This document shows, one piece after another, positions 9,781-18,988 of a stretch of DNA of 64,000 bases. The stretch is from positions 496,001 to 560,000 of the forward strand of contig NZ_JABMCB010000192.1 in NCBI RefSeq assembly GCF_013359935.1, in the 5' to 3' direction. A program made the translations under genes and the position numbers. Within the stretch, counting starts at the first letter, position 1, and the number at the start of each line of letters is the position of its first letter. The notes beneath the pieces were generated by a model that was not told the DNA's origin, ran no database searches, and was given only the letters and a program-made list of their open reading frames with translations. This DNA is from Paenibacillus xylanilyticus (lineage in GTDB: Bacteria > Bacillota > Bacilli > Paenibacillales > Paenibacillaceae).

Positions 9781-10890
9781 ATGCGAGTCGTACTAAGCGG
9801 CGGCGGTACCGGTGGACATATCTATCCGGCCGTTGCCATAGCAAGGCAATGTGAGGCGGAAAATCCCGACTCGACATTTTTATATATTGGAGGTACCCGC
9901 GGGCTGGAGAGCAAATTGGTGCCGCAGGAGAACATTCCGTTTCAATCCATTGATATTACAGGTTTTCGCCGAAAGTTGTCCGTGGACAATCTGAAGACGG
10001 TGATGAGATTTATTCAGGGCGTTCGTAAATCGAAAAAAATGCTGAAGGAATTCAAACCTGATGTAGTCATTGGTACGGGTGGCTATGTATGCGGACCTGT
10101 CGTCTATGCGGCAGCCAAGCTTGGTATTCCAAGTGTTATTCATGAGCAGAATGCGATTCCAGGCTTAACCAATAAGTTTCTCACTCGTTATGTAGATACC
10201 GTTGCGGTTAGCTTTGAAGGGTCCGAGAAGGCGTTCTCCGGCGCCAAAAGAGTAGTATACACGGGCAACCCGCGGGCAACCACGGTAGCCAAGGCCAGTC
10301 GGGATCGGGGCTTTGCCACATTGGGTGTGCCGATGGACAGCAGAGTTGTGCTGGTTGTTGGTGGCAGCCGGGGGGCAAAAGCGATCAATAAAGCGATGGT
10401 GGACATGGCTCCCATGCTCGAGAAACTGGACGATGTACATGTGGTTTATGTAACGGGCGAATCCTATTTTGACGAAACACGGGAAGCGATCCGCAGTTCA
10501 CTTGGAACGATGCCAAACCATTTGCATGTGCTTCCTTATGTTCACAACATGCCTGAAGTTCTTGCCTGCACTTCGTTAATTGTGAATCGTGCAGGGGCTT
10601 CATTCCTGGCAGAAATTACATCGCTCGGCATCCCGTCCATTCTGATTCCGTCACCCAACGTGACAAACAATCACCAGGAAGCCAATGCGCGTACTCTGGA
10701 AGGTGGGGGTGCGTCGGTAACCATGCTGGAGAAGGATCTGTCGGGAAAGGTACTGTATGAAGCTATTGCCAGCATCATGAATGATGAAACAGCACGCAAA
10801 CGCATGGCAGCTGCTTCCCGGGAGCTTGGCAAGCCGGATGCGGCCGAGGTGCTGGTGAGTGAGATTCGAAGGCTTGCTGTACGCGAGTAA
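9781..10890 (+). CDS. murG: Lipid II synthase, UDP-GlcNAc transferase
   Basis: Membrane-associated GT-B glycosyltransferase that adds GlcNAc to lipid I, giving lipid II on the cytoplasmic face. The 369-residue protein begins MRVVLSGGGTGGHIYPA, the classic MurG N-terminal glycine loop; a second Gly-rich loop (VVGGSRGAKAIN) and the HEQNAIPG segment are present. The open frame extends to 9763, overlapping spoVE, but the ATG at 9781 lies 7 bases after a gaggtgac ribosome site and gives the family-standard N terminus. A 140-base gap holding a perfect inverted repeat separates it from murB. Confidence 0.96.
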   Translation: MRVVLSGGGTGGHIYPAVAIARQCEAENPDSTFLYIGGTRGLESKLVPQENIPFQSIDITGFRRKLSVDNLKTVMRFIQGVRKSKKMLKEFKPDVVIGTGGYVCGPVVYAAAKLGIPSVIHEQNAIPGLTNKFLTRYVDTVAVSFEGSEKAFSGAKRVVYTGNPRATTVAKASRDRGFATLGVPMDSRVVLVVGGSRGAKAINKAMVDMAPMLEKLDDVHVVYVTGESYFDETREAIRSSLGTMPNHLHVLPYVHNMPEVLACTSLIVNRAGASFLAEITSLGIPSILIPSPNVTNNHQEANARTLEGGGASVTMLEKDLSGKVLYEAIASIMNDETARKRMAAASRELGKPDAAEVLVSEIRRLAVRE

Positions 10891-10903
10891 AGTGCGTTCT
10901 GGG

Positions 10904-10960
10904 CGATTGTCACACACAAGGCAGGACTGACATAAGATACCGTATAAATTGTGACAATCG
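10904..10960. repeat. Perfect 11-bp inverted repeat between murG and murB
   Basis: The arms cgattgtcaca (10904-10914) and tgtgacaatcg (10950-10960) are exact reverse complements separated by 35 bases. There is no downstream T-run, so a simple intrinsic terminator is not supported. It could be an RNA hairpin that affects murB-murA expression or a pair of operator half-sites flanking a promoter. The AT-rich interior (tataaat near 10943-10949) allows the latter. Confidence 0.7.
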
Positions 10961-11030
10961 TTCCATGGCGCCATATCACGGTTTGCTCAGAGACTGTGCT
11001 CGGCGGTTTGAGGCAAAGGAGGATTCAAGC

Positions 11031-11936
11031 ATGCATCAGTGGATATCAATACTATCCCAGAATAATGTCGGTATGATCCTTGAAAACGAGCCGCTGGCCA
11101 AATACACCACATGGAAAATCGGCGGTCCTGCGGACGCGCTGGTTATACCGGAAAACAAGGAACAGATGGTTCATCTCGTTCAATTGCTGCATCACCATCA
11201 GATACCCTGGATGCAGCTTGGACGCGGATCAAACATGCTGGTGTCTGACAAGGGAATACGCGGCATTGTCGTGAAACCAGGGAATGGCTTCGATTACGCG
11301 GAGTTTCACGATGACGGTGTAACGGCAGGAGCAGCACATTCCTTTGTGAAACTCAGTGTGGTTGCTGCCAAAAAGGAGTGGACCGGACTGGAGTTTGGCA
11401 GTGGTATTCCCGGAACCGTCGGTGGAGCTGTGTATATGAACGCTGGTGCCCATGGATCGGATGTGTCACGCATATTTCATTCCGCTGAGATTGTGCTGGA
11501 GACAGGCGAATTGGTACGTTTCAGCAAGGAGGACATGGAATTTGCGTATCGCCACTCTGTACTGCATGAACGGAGAGGCATTGTGCTTGAAGCTACATTT
11601 GTCCTTCGGCAAGGCGAGCGCAAAGTCATTTCGGAAACGATGGCGGCTTACAAAGACCGCAGACGCCTAACCCAGCCACTGCAGATGGCTTGTGCAGGCA
11701 GTGTATTCCGAAATCCACCCGGTGACCACGCGGCCCGGCTGATTGAAGCAGCAGGGCTAAAAGGATTGACACAGGGAGGCGCACAGGTATCCACCATGCA
11801 TGCCAATTTTATTGTCAATACCGGCCAAGCAACAGCAGAGGACGTTATCACCCTTATGCAGCAAATTCAGAGCACTATATCATCTCAAAACGGTATTAAC
11901 CTGGTACCGGAAGTCTTCGTAGTGGGTGAGCGGTAA
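11031..11936 (+). CDS. murB: UDP-N-acetylenolpyruvoylglucosamine reductase
   Basis: FAD- and NADPH-dependent cytoplasmic enzyme that reduces UDP-GlcNAc-enolpyruvate to UDP-MurNAc. The 301-residue protein shows the type II MurB pattern: YTTWKIGGPAD near the N terminus, GRGSN for FAD binding, GSGIPGTVGGAVYMNAGAHG in the FAD domain, and the active-site serine loop GSVFRNPPGDHAARLIE. The frame is open from 10965, but the ATG at 11031 lies 7 bases after a near-perfect aaaggagg site and gives the right length. murA follows 17 bases after the stop, so this and the next gene catalyse consecutive steps from adjacent coding regions. Confidence 0.95.
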   Translation: MHQWISILSQNNVGMILENEPLAKYTTWKIGGPADALVIPENKEQMVHLVQLLHHHQIPWMQLGRGSNMLVSDKGIRGIVVKPGNGFDYAEFHDDGVTAGAAHSFVKLSVVAAKKEWTGLEFGSGIPGTVGGAVYMNAGAHGSDVSRIFHSAEIVLETGELVRFSKEDMEFAYRHSVLHERRGIVLEATFVLRQGERKVISETMAAYKDRRRLTQPLQMACAGSVFRNPPGDHAARLIEAAGLKGLTQGGAQVSTMHANFIVNTGQATAEDVITLMQQIQSTISSQNGINLVPEVFVVGER

Positions 11937-11953
11937 ACCCCGGAGGTGATACA

Positions 11954-13237
11954 TTGGACAAATTGGTGATTGAAGGCGGGAAACCCCTCTCAGGATCCAT
12001 ACGCATCCATGGAGCAAAAAATGCCGCTTTACCGATCATGGCTGCAAGTTTGTTGGCAGATGGAGAGGTTATCCTGCACAACGTTCCGCACTTGCTGGAC
12101 ATTGAAGTAATGCTGTATATCCTGGAACGGCTTGGATGCACGTGTCGGCATGAACAGGGAACAGTGACGATAGATACGTCGTCCATCCGGTCATATGATG
12201 TGCCTGAGGATCTAATGAAACAGATGCGTTCTTCCATTTTTTTGATGGGGCCATTGCTGGCTAAGTTTGGGCAAGTATCCGTGTATCAGCCAGGTGGTTG
12301 TGCTATTGGAGAACGCAAGATTGATCTTCACCTCCGGGGCCTGGAAGCGCTCGGAGCATCGATTGAAGAGCAGGATCAACAGATCATCTGCCGTGGACCT
12401 GAGCTGGTGGGTACCGATATCCATCTGGACTTCCCGAGTGTGGGAGCCACGGAGAATATCATGATGGCAGCCGTTATGGCTGAGGGCACAACTACGATAT
12501 TCAATGCAGCCCGAGAACCTGAAATTCAAGATTTACAGCATTTTCTAAACGCTATGGGTGCAAGTATTATTGGAGCTGGTACCAATACAATCACGATTAA
12601 CGGTGTGGATAAACTGAGTCCATGTACCTATGAGATCATACCTGATCGGATTGTGGCTGGAACGGTTATGATTGCAGCTGCAGCAACGCGAGGTAATGTC
12701 ACCCTGACGCACTGTAACCCGGCACATCTTACTTCACTTATACATGTGTTGAAGCGCACTGGTGTTCAAATCACAGTCTGCAATGATATAATGACGGTGA
12801 GCTGTATGAGCCGTCCCAAATCCGTGGACCGCATTGTGACATCGCCGTACCCTTCGTTTCCTACAGACTTGCAGTCTCAAATCATGGTTTTGCTTAGTCT
12901 GGCGGACGGGTTCAGCGTGATGAAGGAGACGGTATTCGAGGGACGTTTCAAACACGTGGATGAGCTTAACGTCATGGGTGCAGATATTTCAGTCGATCTG
13001 AATGCAGCCTTTATCCGTGGTGTCCCCCGTTTATACGGAGCTACAGTTGAAGCAACCGACCTGCGAGCAGGTGCAGCTCTGGTTATTGCTGGCCTTGCAG
13101 CCCAGGGAAAAACGGTTGTCGAGCAAGTGCATCATATTGACAGAGGGTACGACCGCATCGAGAAGCTGTTCCAAAGTCTTGGAGCTTCGGTTGAGCGACA
13201 GTCCCCCGTTTCGAAACAGCTGGATTTTGCCAATTAA
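11954..13237 (+). CDS. murA: UDP-N-acetylglucosamine 1-carboxyvinyltransferase
   Basis: First committed step of peptidoglycan synthesis: transfers enolpyruvate from PEP to UDP-GlcNAc in the cytoplasm. The 427-residue protein opens with GGKPLSGSIRIHGAKNAALP, which carries the conserved Lys and Asn. It also has the PGGCAIGERKIDLH loop. The Cys in that loop is the residue alkylated by fosfomycin, so the enzyme should be drug-sensitive. TTG start at 11954 with a ggaggtga ribosome site 5 bases upstream. Two murA paralogues are usual in Firmicutes; which one this is cannot be told without the other. In B. subtilis neither copy sits between murB and divIB. Confidence 0.95.
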   Translation: MDKLVIEGGKPLSGSIRIHGAKNAALPIMAASLLADGEVILHNVPHLLDIEVMLYILERLGCTCRHEQGTVTIDTSSIRSYDVPEDLMKQMRSSIFLMGPLLAKFGQVSVYQPGGCAIGERKIDLHLRGLEALGASIEEQDQQIICRGPELVGTDIHLDFPSVGATENIMMAAVMAEGTTTIFNAAREPEIQDLQHFLNAMGASIIGAGTNTITINGVDKLSPCTYEIIPDRIVAGTVMIAAAATRGNVTLTHCNPAHLTSLIHVLKRTGVQITVCNDIMTVSCMSRPKSVDRIVTSPYPSFPTDLQSQIMVLLSLADGFSVMKETVFEGRFKHVDELNVMGADISVDLNAAFIRGVPRLYGATVEATDLRAGAALVIAGLAAQGKTVVEQVHHIDRGYDRIEKLFQSLGASVERQSPVSKQLDFAN

Positions 13238-13302
13238 CGTCCTTTGAGTCCCCTTCTTCGTGAGTTGCGGGAGGGGACCGAAGGCTTTGTGGAGCGCGAC
13301 CT

Positions 13303-14070
13303 ATGCCTAAAAGTCAAATTCCGGTTCTGAAGAAGAACCGGCCCAAAGGAAACACAAGCCGTAAAATTGTTCTTATTCTGTTACTTCTTTTTATTGTATT
13401 GCTTGCTGTGCTGTTCTTTCGCTCTTCCATGAGCCGGATTTCGAGCATTGAGATTACGGGTAATGTATACACGACAACTTCCGAACTACTGGAGAAAAGT
13501 GGTCTGAAGGAAGGCGATCAGTTTTTCGGGACAAGCTCCGCTGAGGTGATCGAGCGTTTGAAGATGTTTAAGGCGGTAGCGAATGTAACGGTGGATAAAC
13601 AATTCCCTGGCATTGTTCATATTAAGATTCAGGAGTACCCGACCGTTGCCTATGAACTTGGCTCGGATGGTACACTCCAGGCCATCCTGGCCAGCGGGAC
13701 AAGCTTGACCGTCCCGGCCAATATTGGAATTGCTGTGGAGAAGCCCATTTTGACACAGTGGAAAGCGGGTGATCCGCTCAAAGAAAAGCTGAGTGAGACT
13801 CTTGCCAAGATTCCAAATGAATTGACGACGGATATATCGGAAATTATTCCAAACCCGACGCCTTCATTCCCAGATCAGATCCGGTTGTACACCAAATCAC
13901 AGTTTGAAGTGATTACCACGATCTCTAAGCTGCCGGATAAGGTGGAGTATTTGAACCAAGTTATTGAGACCGAGAGGCCAGGGAAGATCACGATGCTGGA
14001 GGCAGATACCTATGTGCCTTTCATCGCAGATGACCCTGAAGATGATGCAGAGCTGGGAGCAACACCCTGA
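13303..14070 (+). CDS. divIB: Cell division protein DivIB/FtsQ
   Basis: Bitopic divisome protein bridging the cytoplasmic ring and the wall synthases. The 255-residue protein has a short basic cytoplasmic tail, one membrane segment at about 22-41, and a POTRA domain (about 45-115, starting ISSIEITGN) followed by the FtsQ beta domain. The C terminus is acidic. The ATG at 13303 is preceded by gtggag. A hairpin with GTCCCC/GGGGAC arms lies at about 13248-13276 without a T-run. A weak hairpin (cagggtc/gaccctg, 14113-14133) follows the gene. No ylxW, ylxX or sbp genes separate it from ftsA, unlike in B. subtilis. Confidence 0.9.
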   Translation: MPKSQIPVLKKNRPKGNTSRKIVLILLLLFIVLLAVLFFRSSMSRISSIEITGNVYTTTSELLEKSGLKEGDQFFGTSSAEVIERLKMFKAVANVTVDKQFPGIVHIKIQEYPTVAYELGSDGTLQAILASGTSLTVPANIGIAVEKPILTQWKAGDPLKEKLSETLAKIPNELTTDISEIIPNPTPSFPDQIRLYTKSQFEVITTISKLPDKVEYLNQVIETERPGKITMLEADTYVPFIADDPEDDAELGATP

Positions 14071-14365
14071 TGTTCTTGCTAATTAGCTGCGACAGGTAAT
14101 CAAAAGTCCAAGCAGGGTCGGGGTTTGACCCTGTTTCATCCGTGAAAGTTATTCTTTCTGAGATGGAGAAAAAATGATACACTTGAACTTATGGCACATC
14201 AGTTGTCTCCTTCTTTTTTCTTCAAGGTTTTATGTCTCGCAACCAGATCTTGCCACCCAAAAAAATTGTAGAAAAAAGAGGGAAAGCCTAACGTGTGTTG
14301 AATATGTTTTAAGAGTGTTTAAACCCGAACGTATTTTACTATTGGAGTCAGGAGGTGCCACAGAC

Positions 14366-15649
14366 TTGAGCAACAATGACATCATTGTTAGTTTGGACAT
14401 CGGTACATCCAAAATTCGCGCTATTATTGGGGAAATTAATAATGGAACCTTTAATATTATTGGAGTTGGATCTGCCGACTCGGAGGGAATTCGCAAAGGT
14501 GTAATCGTAGATATCGATCAGACGGTGCAGTCGATCCGCAATGCAGTGGATCATGCAGAACGTATGGTAGGTATTCAAATATCCGAAGTATATGTTGGAA
14601 TCTCGGGAAATCATATCGGACTGATGAGCAGTCACGGCGTCGTGGCAGTGTCTAACGAGGATCGTGAAATCGGAGAAGAAGACATGGAACGGGTGTTGAA
14701 AGCAGCCGAGGTGATTGCGGTTCCGCCGGAACGGGAAATTATTGATGTTGTCGCCAAGCAGTATGTTGTAGACGGCTTGGAGGGCATACAGGACCCCCGT
14801 GGTATGATTGGTGTTCGACTGGAAGTTGAGGCAACGATCATTACGGGTGCAAAAACCGCGATACATAATCTTTTGCGCTGCGTTGAAAAAGCGGGTCTTA
14901 AGGTAAGCGATCTGGTGCTCATGTCACTGGGAGCAGGTCAGCTTGCTTTATCCAAGGATGAAAAAACGATGGGATCTGTTCTTGTTGATATTGGAGCAGG
15001 TGCAACAACCATCGCTGTCTTTGAAGAAGACAGTCTTGTTGCAACGTCAACGCTGCCTATTGGCGGTGAGTTTGTTACGAACGACATCGCATATGGATTG
15101 CGTACGCTAACAGATCAAGCCGAAAAGGTGAAGTTGAAGTACGGTTGTGCATGGCTTGATGATGCTGCAGCCGACGTCATGTTCAAAGTAACACGAATCG
15201 GTAGCAATGTGGACAAGGAATTCTCTCAGGAAGACCTCGCCGCAATTATCGAACCGCGTGTTCAGGAAATATTCCAGATGATTTCCCAGGAAGTGAAGCG
15301 CCTGGGTTACACAGAGCTTCCCGGAGGTTATATACTAACGGGAGGGACCGTCTCGATGCCAGGTGTTCTGCAAGTAGCACAGCATGAGCTTGCTGCATCG
15401 GTTCGAATTGCAGTTCCGGATTATATCGGTGTACGCGACCCGGGCTACACAAGCGGGGTCGGCATTTTACACAGTGTAATTCGCAGTTTGCGTATTCGTC
15501 CATCGATCAGCAGCGGCGGTGGCAGCAACAATAATAACAACAACAACAAGAAACCGACCAACCGTGTTAAACCGAGTGCGTCTCCGGAATCGGAGCAAAA
15601 ACCGGGTTTGTTCGAACGGCTGAAAAATATGTTCAGCGAATTTATATAA
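14366..15649 (+). CDS. ftsA: Cell division protein FtsA
   Basis: Actin-like ATPase that tethers FtsZ filaments to the membrane. The chosen TTG start at 14366 lies 8 bases after aggaggtg and yields 427 residues beginning MSNNDIIVSLDIGTSKIRA, the phosphate-1 loop of the actin fold. The frame continues upstream to 14174, but that stretch has no family resemblance and a poor ribosome site. The SHS2 insertion and the second phosphate loop (VDIGAGATTIAVFE) are present. An Asn-rich linker (seven consecutive Asn) precedes a C-terminal amphipathic helix (LFERLKNMFSEFI), the membrane-binding element. The 295 bases between divIB and this start probably hold a promoter, but I see no convincing SigA match. 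Confidence 0.95.
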   Translation: MSNNDIIVSLDIGTSKIRAIIGEINNGTFNIIGVGSADSEGIRKGVIVDIDQTVQSIRNAVDHAERMVGIQISEVYVGISGNHIGLMSSHGVVAVSNEDREIGEEDMERVLKAAEVIAVPPEREIIDVVAKQYVVDGLEGIQDPRGMIGVRLEVEATIITGAKTAIHNLLRCVEKAGLKVSDLVLMSLGAGQLALSKDEKTMGSVLVDIGAGATTIAVFEEDSLVATSTLPIGGEFVTNDIAYGLRTLTDQAEKVKLKYGCAWLDDAAADVMFKVTRIGSNVDKEFSQEDLAAIIEPRVQEIFQMISQEVKRLGYTELPGGYILTGGTVSMPGVLQVAQHELAASVRIAVPDYIGVRDPGYTSGVGILHSVIRSLRIRPSISSGGGSNNNNNNNKKPTNRVKPSASPESEQKPGLFERLKNMFSEFI

Positions 15650-15798
15650 CAGGTTGAATCTATTTCATACTTCTAGAAGCCGTCTGAATGCGCTGGTATT
15701 AATATATACGCTTTCGTTCGTCGATATATGAAATTGATTCGGTTCAATCAAAAAATTGGACGGGCCATCCATGCACATTGAGGGGGAGATGGAATAAT

Positions 15799-16911
15799 AT
15801 GTTGGAATTTGATTTCGAGATGGAGAGCTTGGCTCAAATAAAAGTCATCGGTGTAGGCGGCGGCGGCAGCAACGCAGTCAACCGTATGATCGAAAATGGT
15901 GTACAAGGTGTGGAATTTATAACGGTGAATACGGATGCGCAAGCATTGCATCTGGCTAAATCCGAACATAAATTGCAAATCGGTGATAAATTAACTCGAG
16001 GTCTTGGCGCGGGTGCCAACCCGGACGTAGGTAAAAAAGCAGCGGAAGAATCCCGTGATCTGATCATGAACACATTGAAAGGTGCGGACATGGTATTTGT
16101 TACAGCCGGTATGGGCGGTGGTACAGGTACGGGAGCAGCTCCAGTTATTGCTGAGATTGCCAAAGAATGCGGTGCACTTACCGTTGGTGTGGTTACTCGT
16201 CCATTTACATTTGAAGGACGCAAACGCTCCAGCCATGCAGAGCAAGGGATTGAGGCTCTCAAGGAAAAAGTCGACACGCTGATTGTCATTCCAAATGACC
16301 GTTTGCTGGAGATTGTGGACAAAAAGACACCAATGCTTGAAGCGTTCCGTCAAGCAGATAACGTATTGCGTCAAGCGGTACAAGGTATCTCGGATTTGAT
16401 CGCTGTACCGGGTCTGATCAACCTTGACTTTGCAGACGTAAAAACCATTATGACTGAGCGTGGATCTGCCCTGATGGGAATCGGGGAAGCAACTGGTGAA
16501 AATCGTGCGGCTGAGGCAGCTCGCAAAGCGATCATGAGTCCTTTGCTGGAGACGTCTATTGAAGGTGCGCGCGGGGTTATCATGAACATCACCGGTGGCA
16601 TTAACCTGTCACTCTATGAAGTCAATGAAGCCGCAGAAATTGTCACGTCTGCTTCCGATCCGGAAGTGAACATGATCTTTGGTGCCATCATTGATGAAAA
16701 TCTGAAAGAAGAAATCAAGGTTACGGTTATTGCAACTGGTTTTGAAGACAAGCCTGTTTCACCACCACCAGGACGCAAACCGACACCTGCGAGTGAGCCT
16801 GCTGAAAACCGCTCGCCGAATCTGCGCCCATTCGGGAATCAGCCGAGCAACGATCAGCTGGATATTCCGACATTTTTGCGCAATCGTTCACGCAATAATA
16901 ACAACGACTAA
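15799..16911 (+). CDS. ftsZ: Cell division protein FtsZ
   Basis: Tubulin-like GTPase that forms the Z ring at mid-cell and at the asymmetric sporulation septum. The 370-residue protein carries the GTP loop GGGTGTG at 106-112, the T7 loop catalytic region (NLDFADVKTIM), a Pro-rich linker and the C-terminal peptide DIPTFLRNR that binds FtsA and SepF. The open frame reaches back to 15778, but the ATG at 15799 has an agggggag site about 10 bases upstream and gives the standard start MLEFDFEM. A strong terminator follows. Confidence 0.97.
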   Translation: MLEFDFEMESLAQIKVIGVGGGGSNAVNRMIENGVQGVEFITVNTDAQALHLAKSEHKLQIGDKLTRGLGAGANPDVGKKAAEESRDLIMNTLKGADMVFVTAGMGGGTGTGAAPVIAEIAKECGALTVGVVTRPFTFEGRKRSSHAEQGIEALKEKVDTLIVIPNDRLLEIVDKKTPMLEAFRQADNVLRQAVQGISDLIAVPGLINLDFADVKTIMTERGSALMGIGEATGENRAAEAARKAIMSPLLETSIEGARGVIMNITGGINLSLYEVNEAAEIVTSASDPEVNMIFGAIIDENLKEEIKVTVIATGFEDKPVSPPPGRKPTPASEPAENRSPNLRPFGNQPSNDQLDIPTFLRNRSRNNNND

Positions 16912-16932
16912 AACTGCATTTATTTTCAATCC

Positions 16933-16968
16933 AAACCCGGTTCTCCTTATGGAGATACCGGGTTTTTC
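16933..16968 (+). terminator. Intrinsic terminator after ftsZ
   Basis: The arms aaacccgg and ccgggttt enclose an inner tctcc/ggaga stem and are followed by a T-run. This ends the division and cell-wall cluster about 22 bases after the ftsZ stop. Confidence 0.88.
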
Positions 16969-17027
16969 TGTCTATATACAGCGTATCACACACGAATGAA
17001 CAAATTCTGAACAATGGGCATGAGGAA

Positions 17028-17108
17028 TTCCGACAAAAAAAGTTGAAACGATGCCCCCATGATTAGACAGACTTTGAACAGGGAGCTCCTTATACTTGTG
17101 TGTATGCT
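17028..17108 (+). promoter_or_regulatory. Candidate Spo0A-dependent spoIIG promoter region
   Basis: ttccgacaaa (17028-17037) is, on the other strand, one mismatch from the Spo0A box core TTTGTCGAA. Downstream are TTGAAC at 17074 and TATGCT at 17103, with a 23-base spacer. The B. subtilis spoIIG promoter is known for SigA hexamers with an unusually long spacer of about 22 bases and activation by Spo0A, so the layout is similar. The elements are individually weak. This is an inference from position in front of spoIIGA. Confidence 0.4.
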
Positions 17109-17162
17109 CATAGAATATCGGAACAACGTTAACCCGATATTTGGTACGAGGCAGGTGAAGAG

Positions 17163-18143
17163 TTGGTCGTTTATGTAGATCTTATTTTTTTGACAAACCT
17201 GTGTATTGACGGTGCACTCATCGGACTTACAGCCTGGATGCGCAAAACGAAGCTGGTCTGGTGGAGATGGCTGCTGTCTTCCATTGTGGGGGCCCTCTAT
17301 GTCGTCATGATGTTTGTGCCGGAGTTTGATTTTATGTTCACCTTTTTGATCAAGTTTGGTTTGTCACTGGTGATGCTGTTTATCGCATTTGGTTTTAAGG
17401 GCCTCCAGGTTTTCATGAGGAATTTGGGCACCTTCTATGTCATTAACTTCGTCGCTGCCGGAGGCATTTTAGGGATACACTATATGCTTCAGAGTACAGG
17501 CGAGCTGTTTAACGGTATCTGGTTTACAGCTTCGGGCGGAATGACTTTTGATCTGAAGATCGCCTTCTGGTTTACCTTTATCGTATTCTTTGCCGTGCTA
17601 TTTTTATTCAAAGCCGTGCAAAGTTCCAAGCGCAAATCAGACCGTATGACAACCTATCTGGGACAAGTGCAGGTTTTTATCGACGATGTAAATATTTCTT
17701 GTACAGGCCTCGTGGATACCGGTAATCAACTAACGGACCCTCTGTCCCGTTTACCGGTTATGGTGATGGAGGTTTCACTGTGGCAAGACATGCTGCCAGC
17801 TTCCTGGAAAGGAAGGTTGAAGGAAGAATCGCCGGACAACCTTATCATGGAGCTGGATCAGGAGGACTTCCGCTGGCAGGGTCGATTAAGACTGGTGCCC
17901 TATCGAGGTATTAACAAAGGGACTGCATTTATGCTGGCGATCAAGCCTGATCGGGTGAGAGTGACATTGGATCAAATGTGTTACGAGACAACAAAGGTTT
18001 TAATCGGGCTGGATGGCGGAGTATTGTCGTCAGAAGGAAAGTACCGTGCGGTCATTCACCCTGAGCTTGTGCAAGACGCTGCCTCTGCGCAGTCTACGGC
18101 TCTCTCTGCGGGAGCAACAGAAAAGCCGCTGAATGTGGTATAG
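17163..18143 (+). CDS. spoIIGA: Sporulation sigma-E processing peptidase SpoIIGA
   Basis: Membrane aspartic protease in the sporulation septum that cleaves the pro-sequence from SigE on the mother-cell side. The 326-residue protein has about five membrane segments in the first 150 residues and a soluble protease domain carrying LVDTGNQLTDPLSRLPV near 180-196; the Asp in DTGN is the catalytic residue. TTG start at 17163 with an aggcaggtgaag ribosome region. Its substrate, SigE, is encoded 11 bases downstream, as in Bacillus. Confidence 0.95.
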   Translation: MVVYVDLIFLTNLCIDGALIGLTAWMRKTKLVWWRWLLSSIVGALYVVMMFVPEFDFMFTFLIKFGLSLVMLFIAFGFKGLQVFMRNLGTFYVINFVAAGGILGIHYMLQSTGELFNGIWFTASGGMTFDLKIAFWFTFIVFFAVLFLFKAVQSSKRKSDRMTTYLGQVQVFIDDVNISCTGLVDTGNQLTDPLSRLPVMVMEVSLWQDMLPASWKGRLKEESPDNLIMELDQEDFRWQGRLRLVPYRGINKGTAFMLAIKPDRVRVTLDQMCYETTKVLIGLDGGVLSSEGKYRAVIHPELVQDAASAQSTALSAGATEKPLNVV

Positions 18144-18154
18144 GAGGAACGTAC

Positions 18155-18877
18155 ATGCTTGTGAAATGGAAACTGGTGGCGCAGCTGCAGTATTACCGTC
18201 TGTTATTTCTGCTTGGTTTGAAAAGTGAGGAAATTTATTATATTGGAGGCAGTGAAGCCCTGCCGCCCCCTCTGACACGGGAAGAAGAAGAGTTTTTGCT
18301 GCAAAAGCTCTCTTCAGGGGATGCGGCGATTCGTGCCATGTTGATTGAACGAAACCTTCGCCTGGTTGTGTATATCGCTCGCAAGTTTGAAAACACAGGC
18401 ATTAACATTGAAGACTTGGTTTCCATCGGAGCCATTGGGCTCATCAAGGCCGTCAACACGTTTGATCCGGAAAAGAAGATCAAGCTGGCAACGTACGCCT
18501 CCCGTTGTATTGAGAATGAAATATTGATGTATTTGCGGCGTAACAGCAAAATTCGTACAGAAGTTTCTTTTGACGAACCACTCAACATTGATTGGGACGG
18601 AAACGAGCTGTTATTATCGGATGTCCTCGGAACCGAGAACGATACAATCTATCGGAATATTGAAGAGCAGGTAGATCGAAAGCTTCTGCACAAGGCATTG
18701 GAAAAATTAACCGAACGCGAGCGAATGATTATGGAGCTTCGCTTTGGCTTGACGGACGGGGAGGAGAAAACGCAAAAAGACGTTGCGGATCTGCTCGGAA
18801 TCTCCCAATCCTATATTTCTCGTTTGGAAAAAAGAATCATTAAAAGACTCCGTAAGGAGTTCAATAAGATGGTCTGA
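18155..18877 (+). CDS. sigE: RNA polymerase sigma factor SigE (mother cell, early)
   Basis: Early mother-cell sporulation sigma factor made as an inactive precursor. The 240-residue protein begins with a hydrophobic and basic pro-sequence of roughly 27-30 residues (up to about YYIGG), which SpoIIGA removes. Region 2 (NLRLVVYIARKFENTGI, DLVSIGAIGLIKAVNTFD) and region 4 (ISQSYISRLEKR helix-turn-helix) are intact. The ATG is 7 bases after taggagg. Confidence 0.97.
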   Translation: MLVKWKLVAQLQYYRLLFLLGLKSEEIYYIGGSEALPPPLTREEEEFLLQKLSSGDAAIRAMLIERNLRLVVYIARKFENTGINIEDLVSIGAIGLIKAVNTFDPEKKIKLATYASRCIENEILMYLRRNSKIRTEVSFDEPLNIDWDGNELLLSDVLGTENDTIYRNIEEQVDRKLLHKALEKLTERERMIMELRFGLTDGEEKTQKDVADLLGISQSYISRLEKRIIKRLRKEFNKMV

Positions 18878-18899
18878 TGGAGAGTAATTTTTATAATGG

Positions 18900-18930
18900 G
18901 TATTAATGGCAGGGATGCCAGGGACGAATA
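18900..18930 (+). promoter_or_regulatory. Candidate SigF-type promoter for sigG
   Basis: gtatta and gggacgaata are separated by 15 bases and lie about 60 bases before the sigG start. They resemble the SigF consensus (GYWTA, 15 bases, GGnnAnAnT) with mismatches in both boxes. Known biology supports it: sigG in B. subtilis is transcribed in the forespore by SigF. Confidence 0.4.
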
Positions 18931-18988
18931 AAAAAGCCTGCCCCGGAGATAATGTACATTAATGTTTCTCCTTGGGAGGTAAATCACG

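Noticed and set aside
14174..14365. N-terminal extension of ftsA
   Set aside because: The TTG at 14366 has a consensus ribosome site and gives the conserved actin-type start; the upstream part is Cys/Arg/Leu-rich and unrelated to FtsA.
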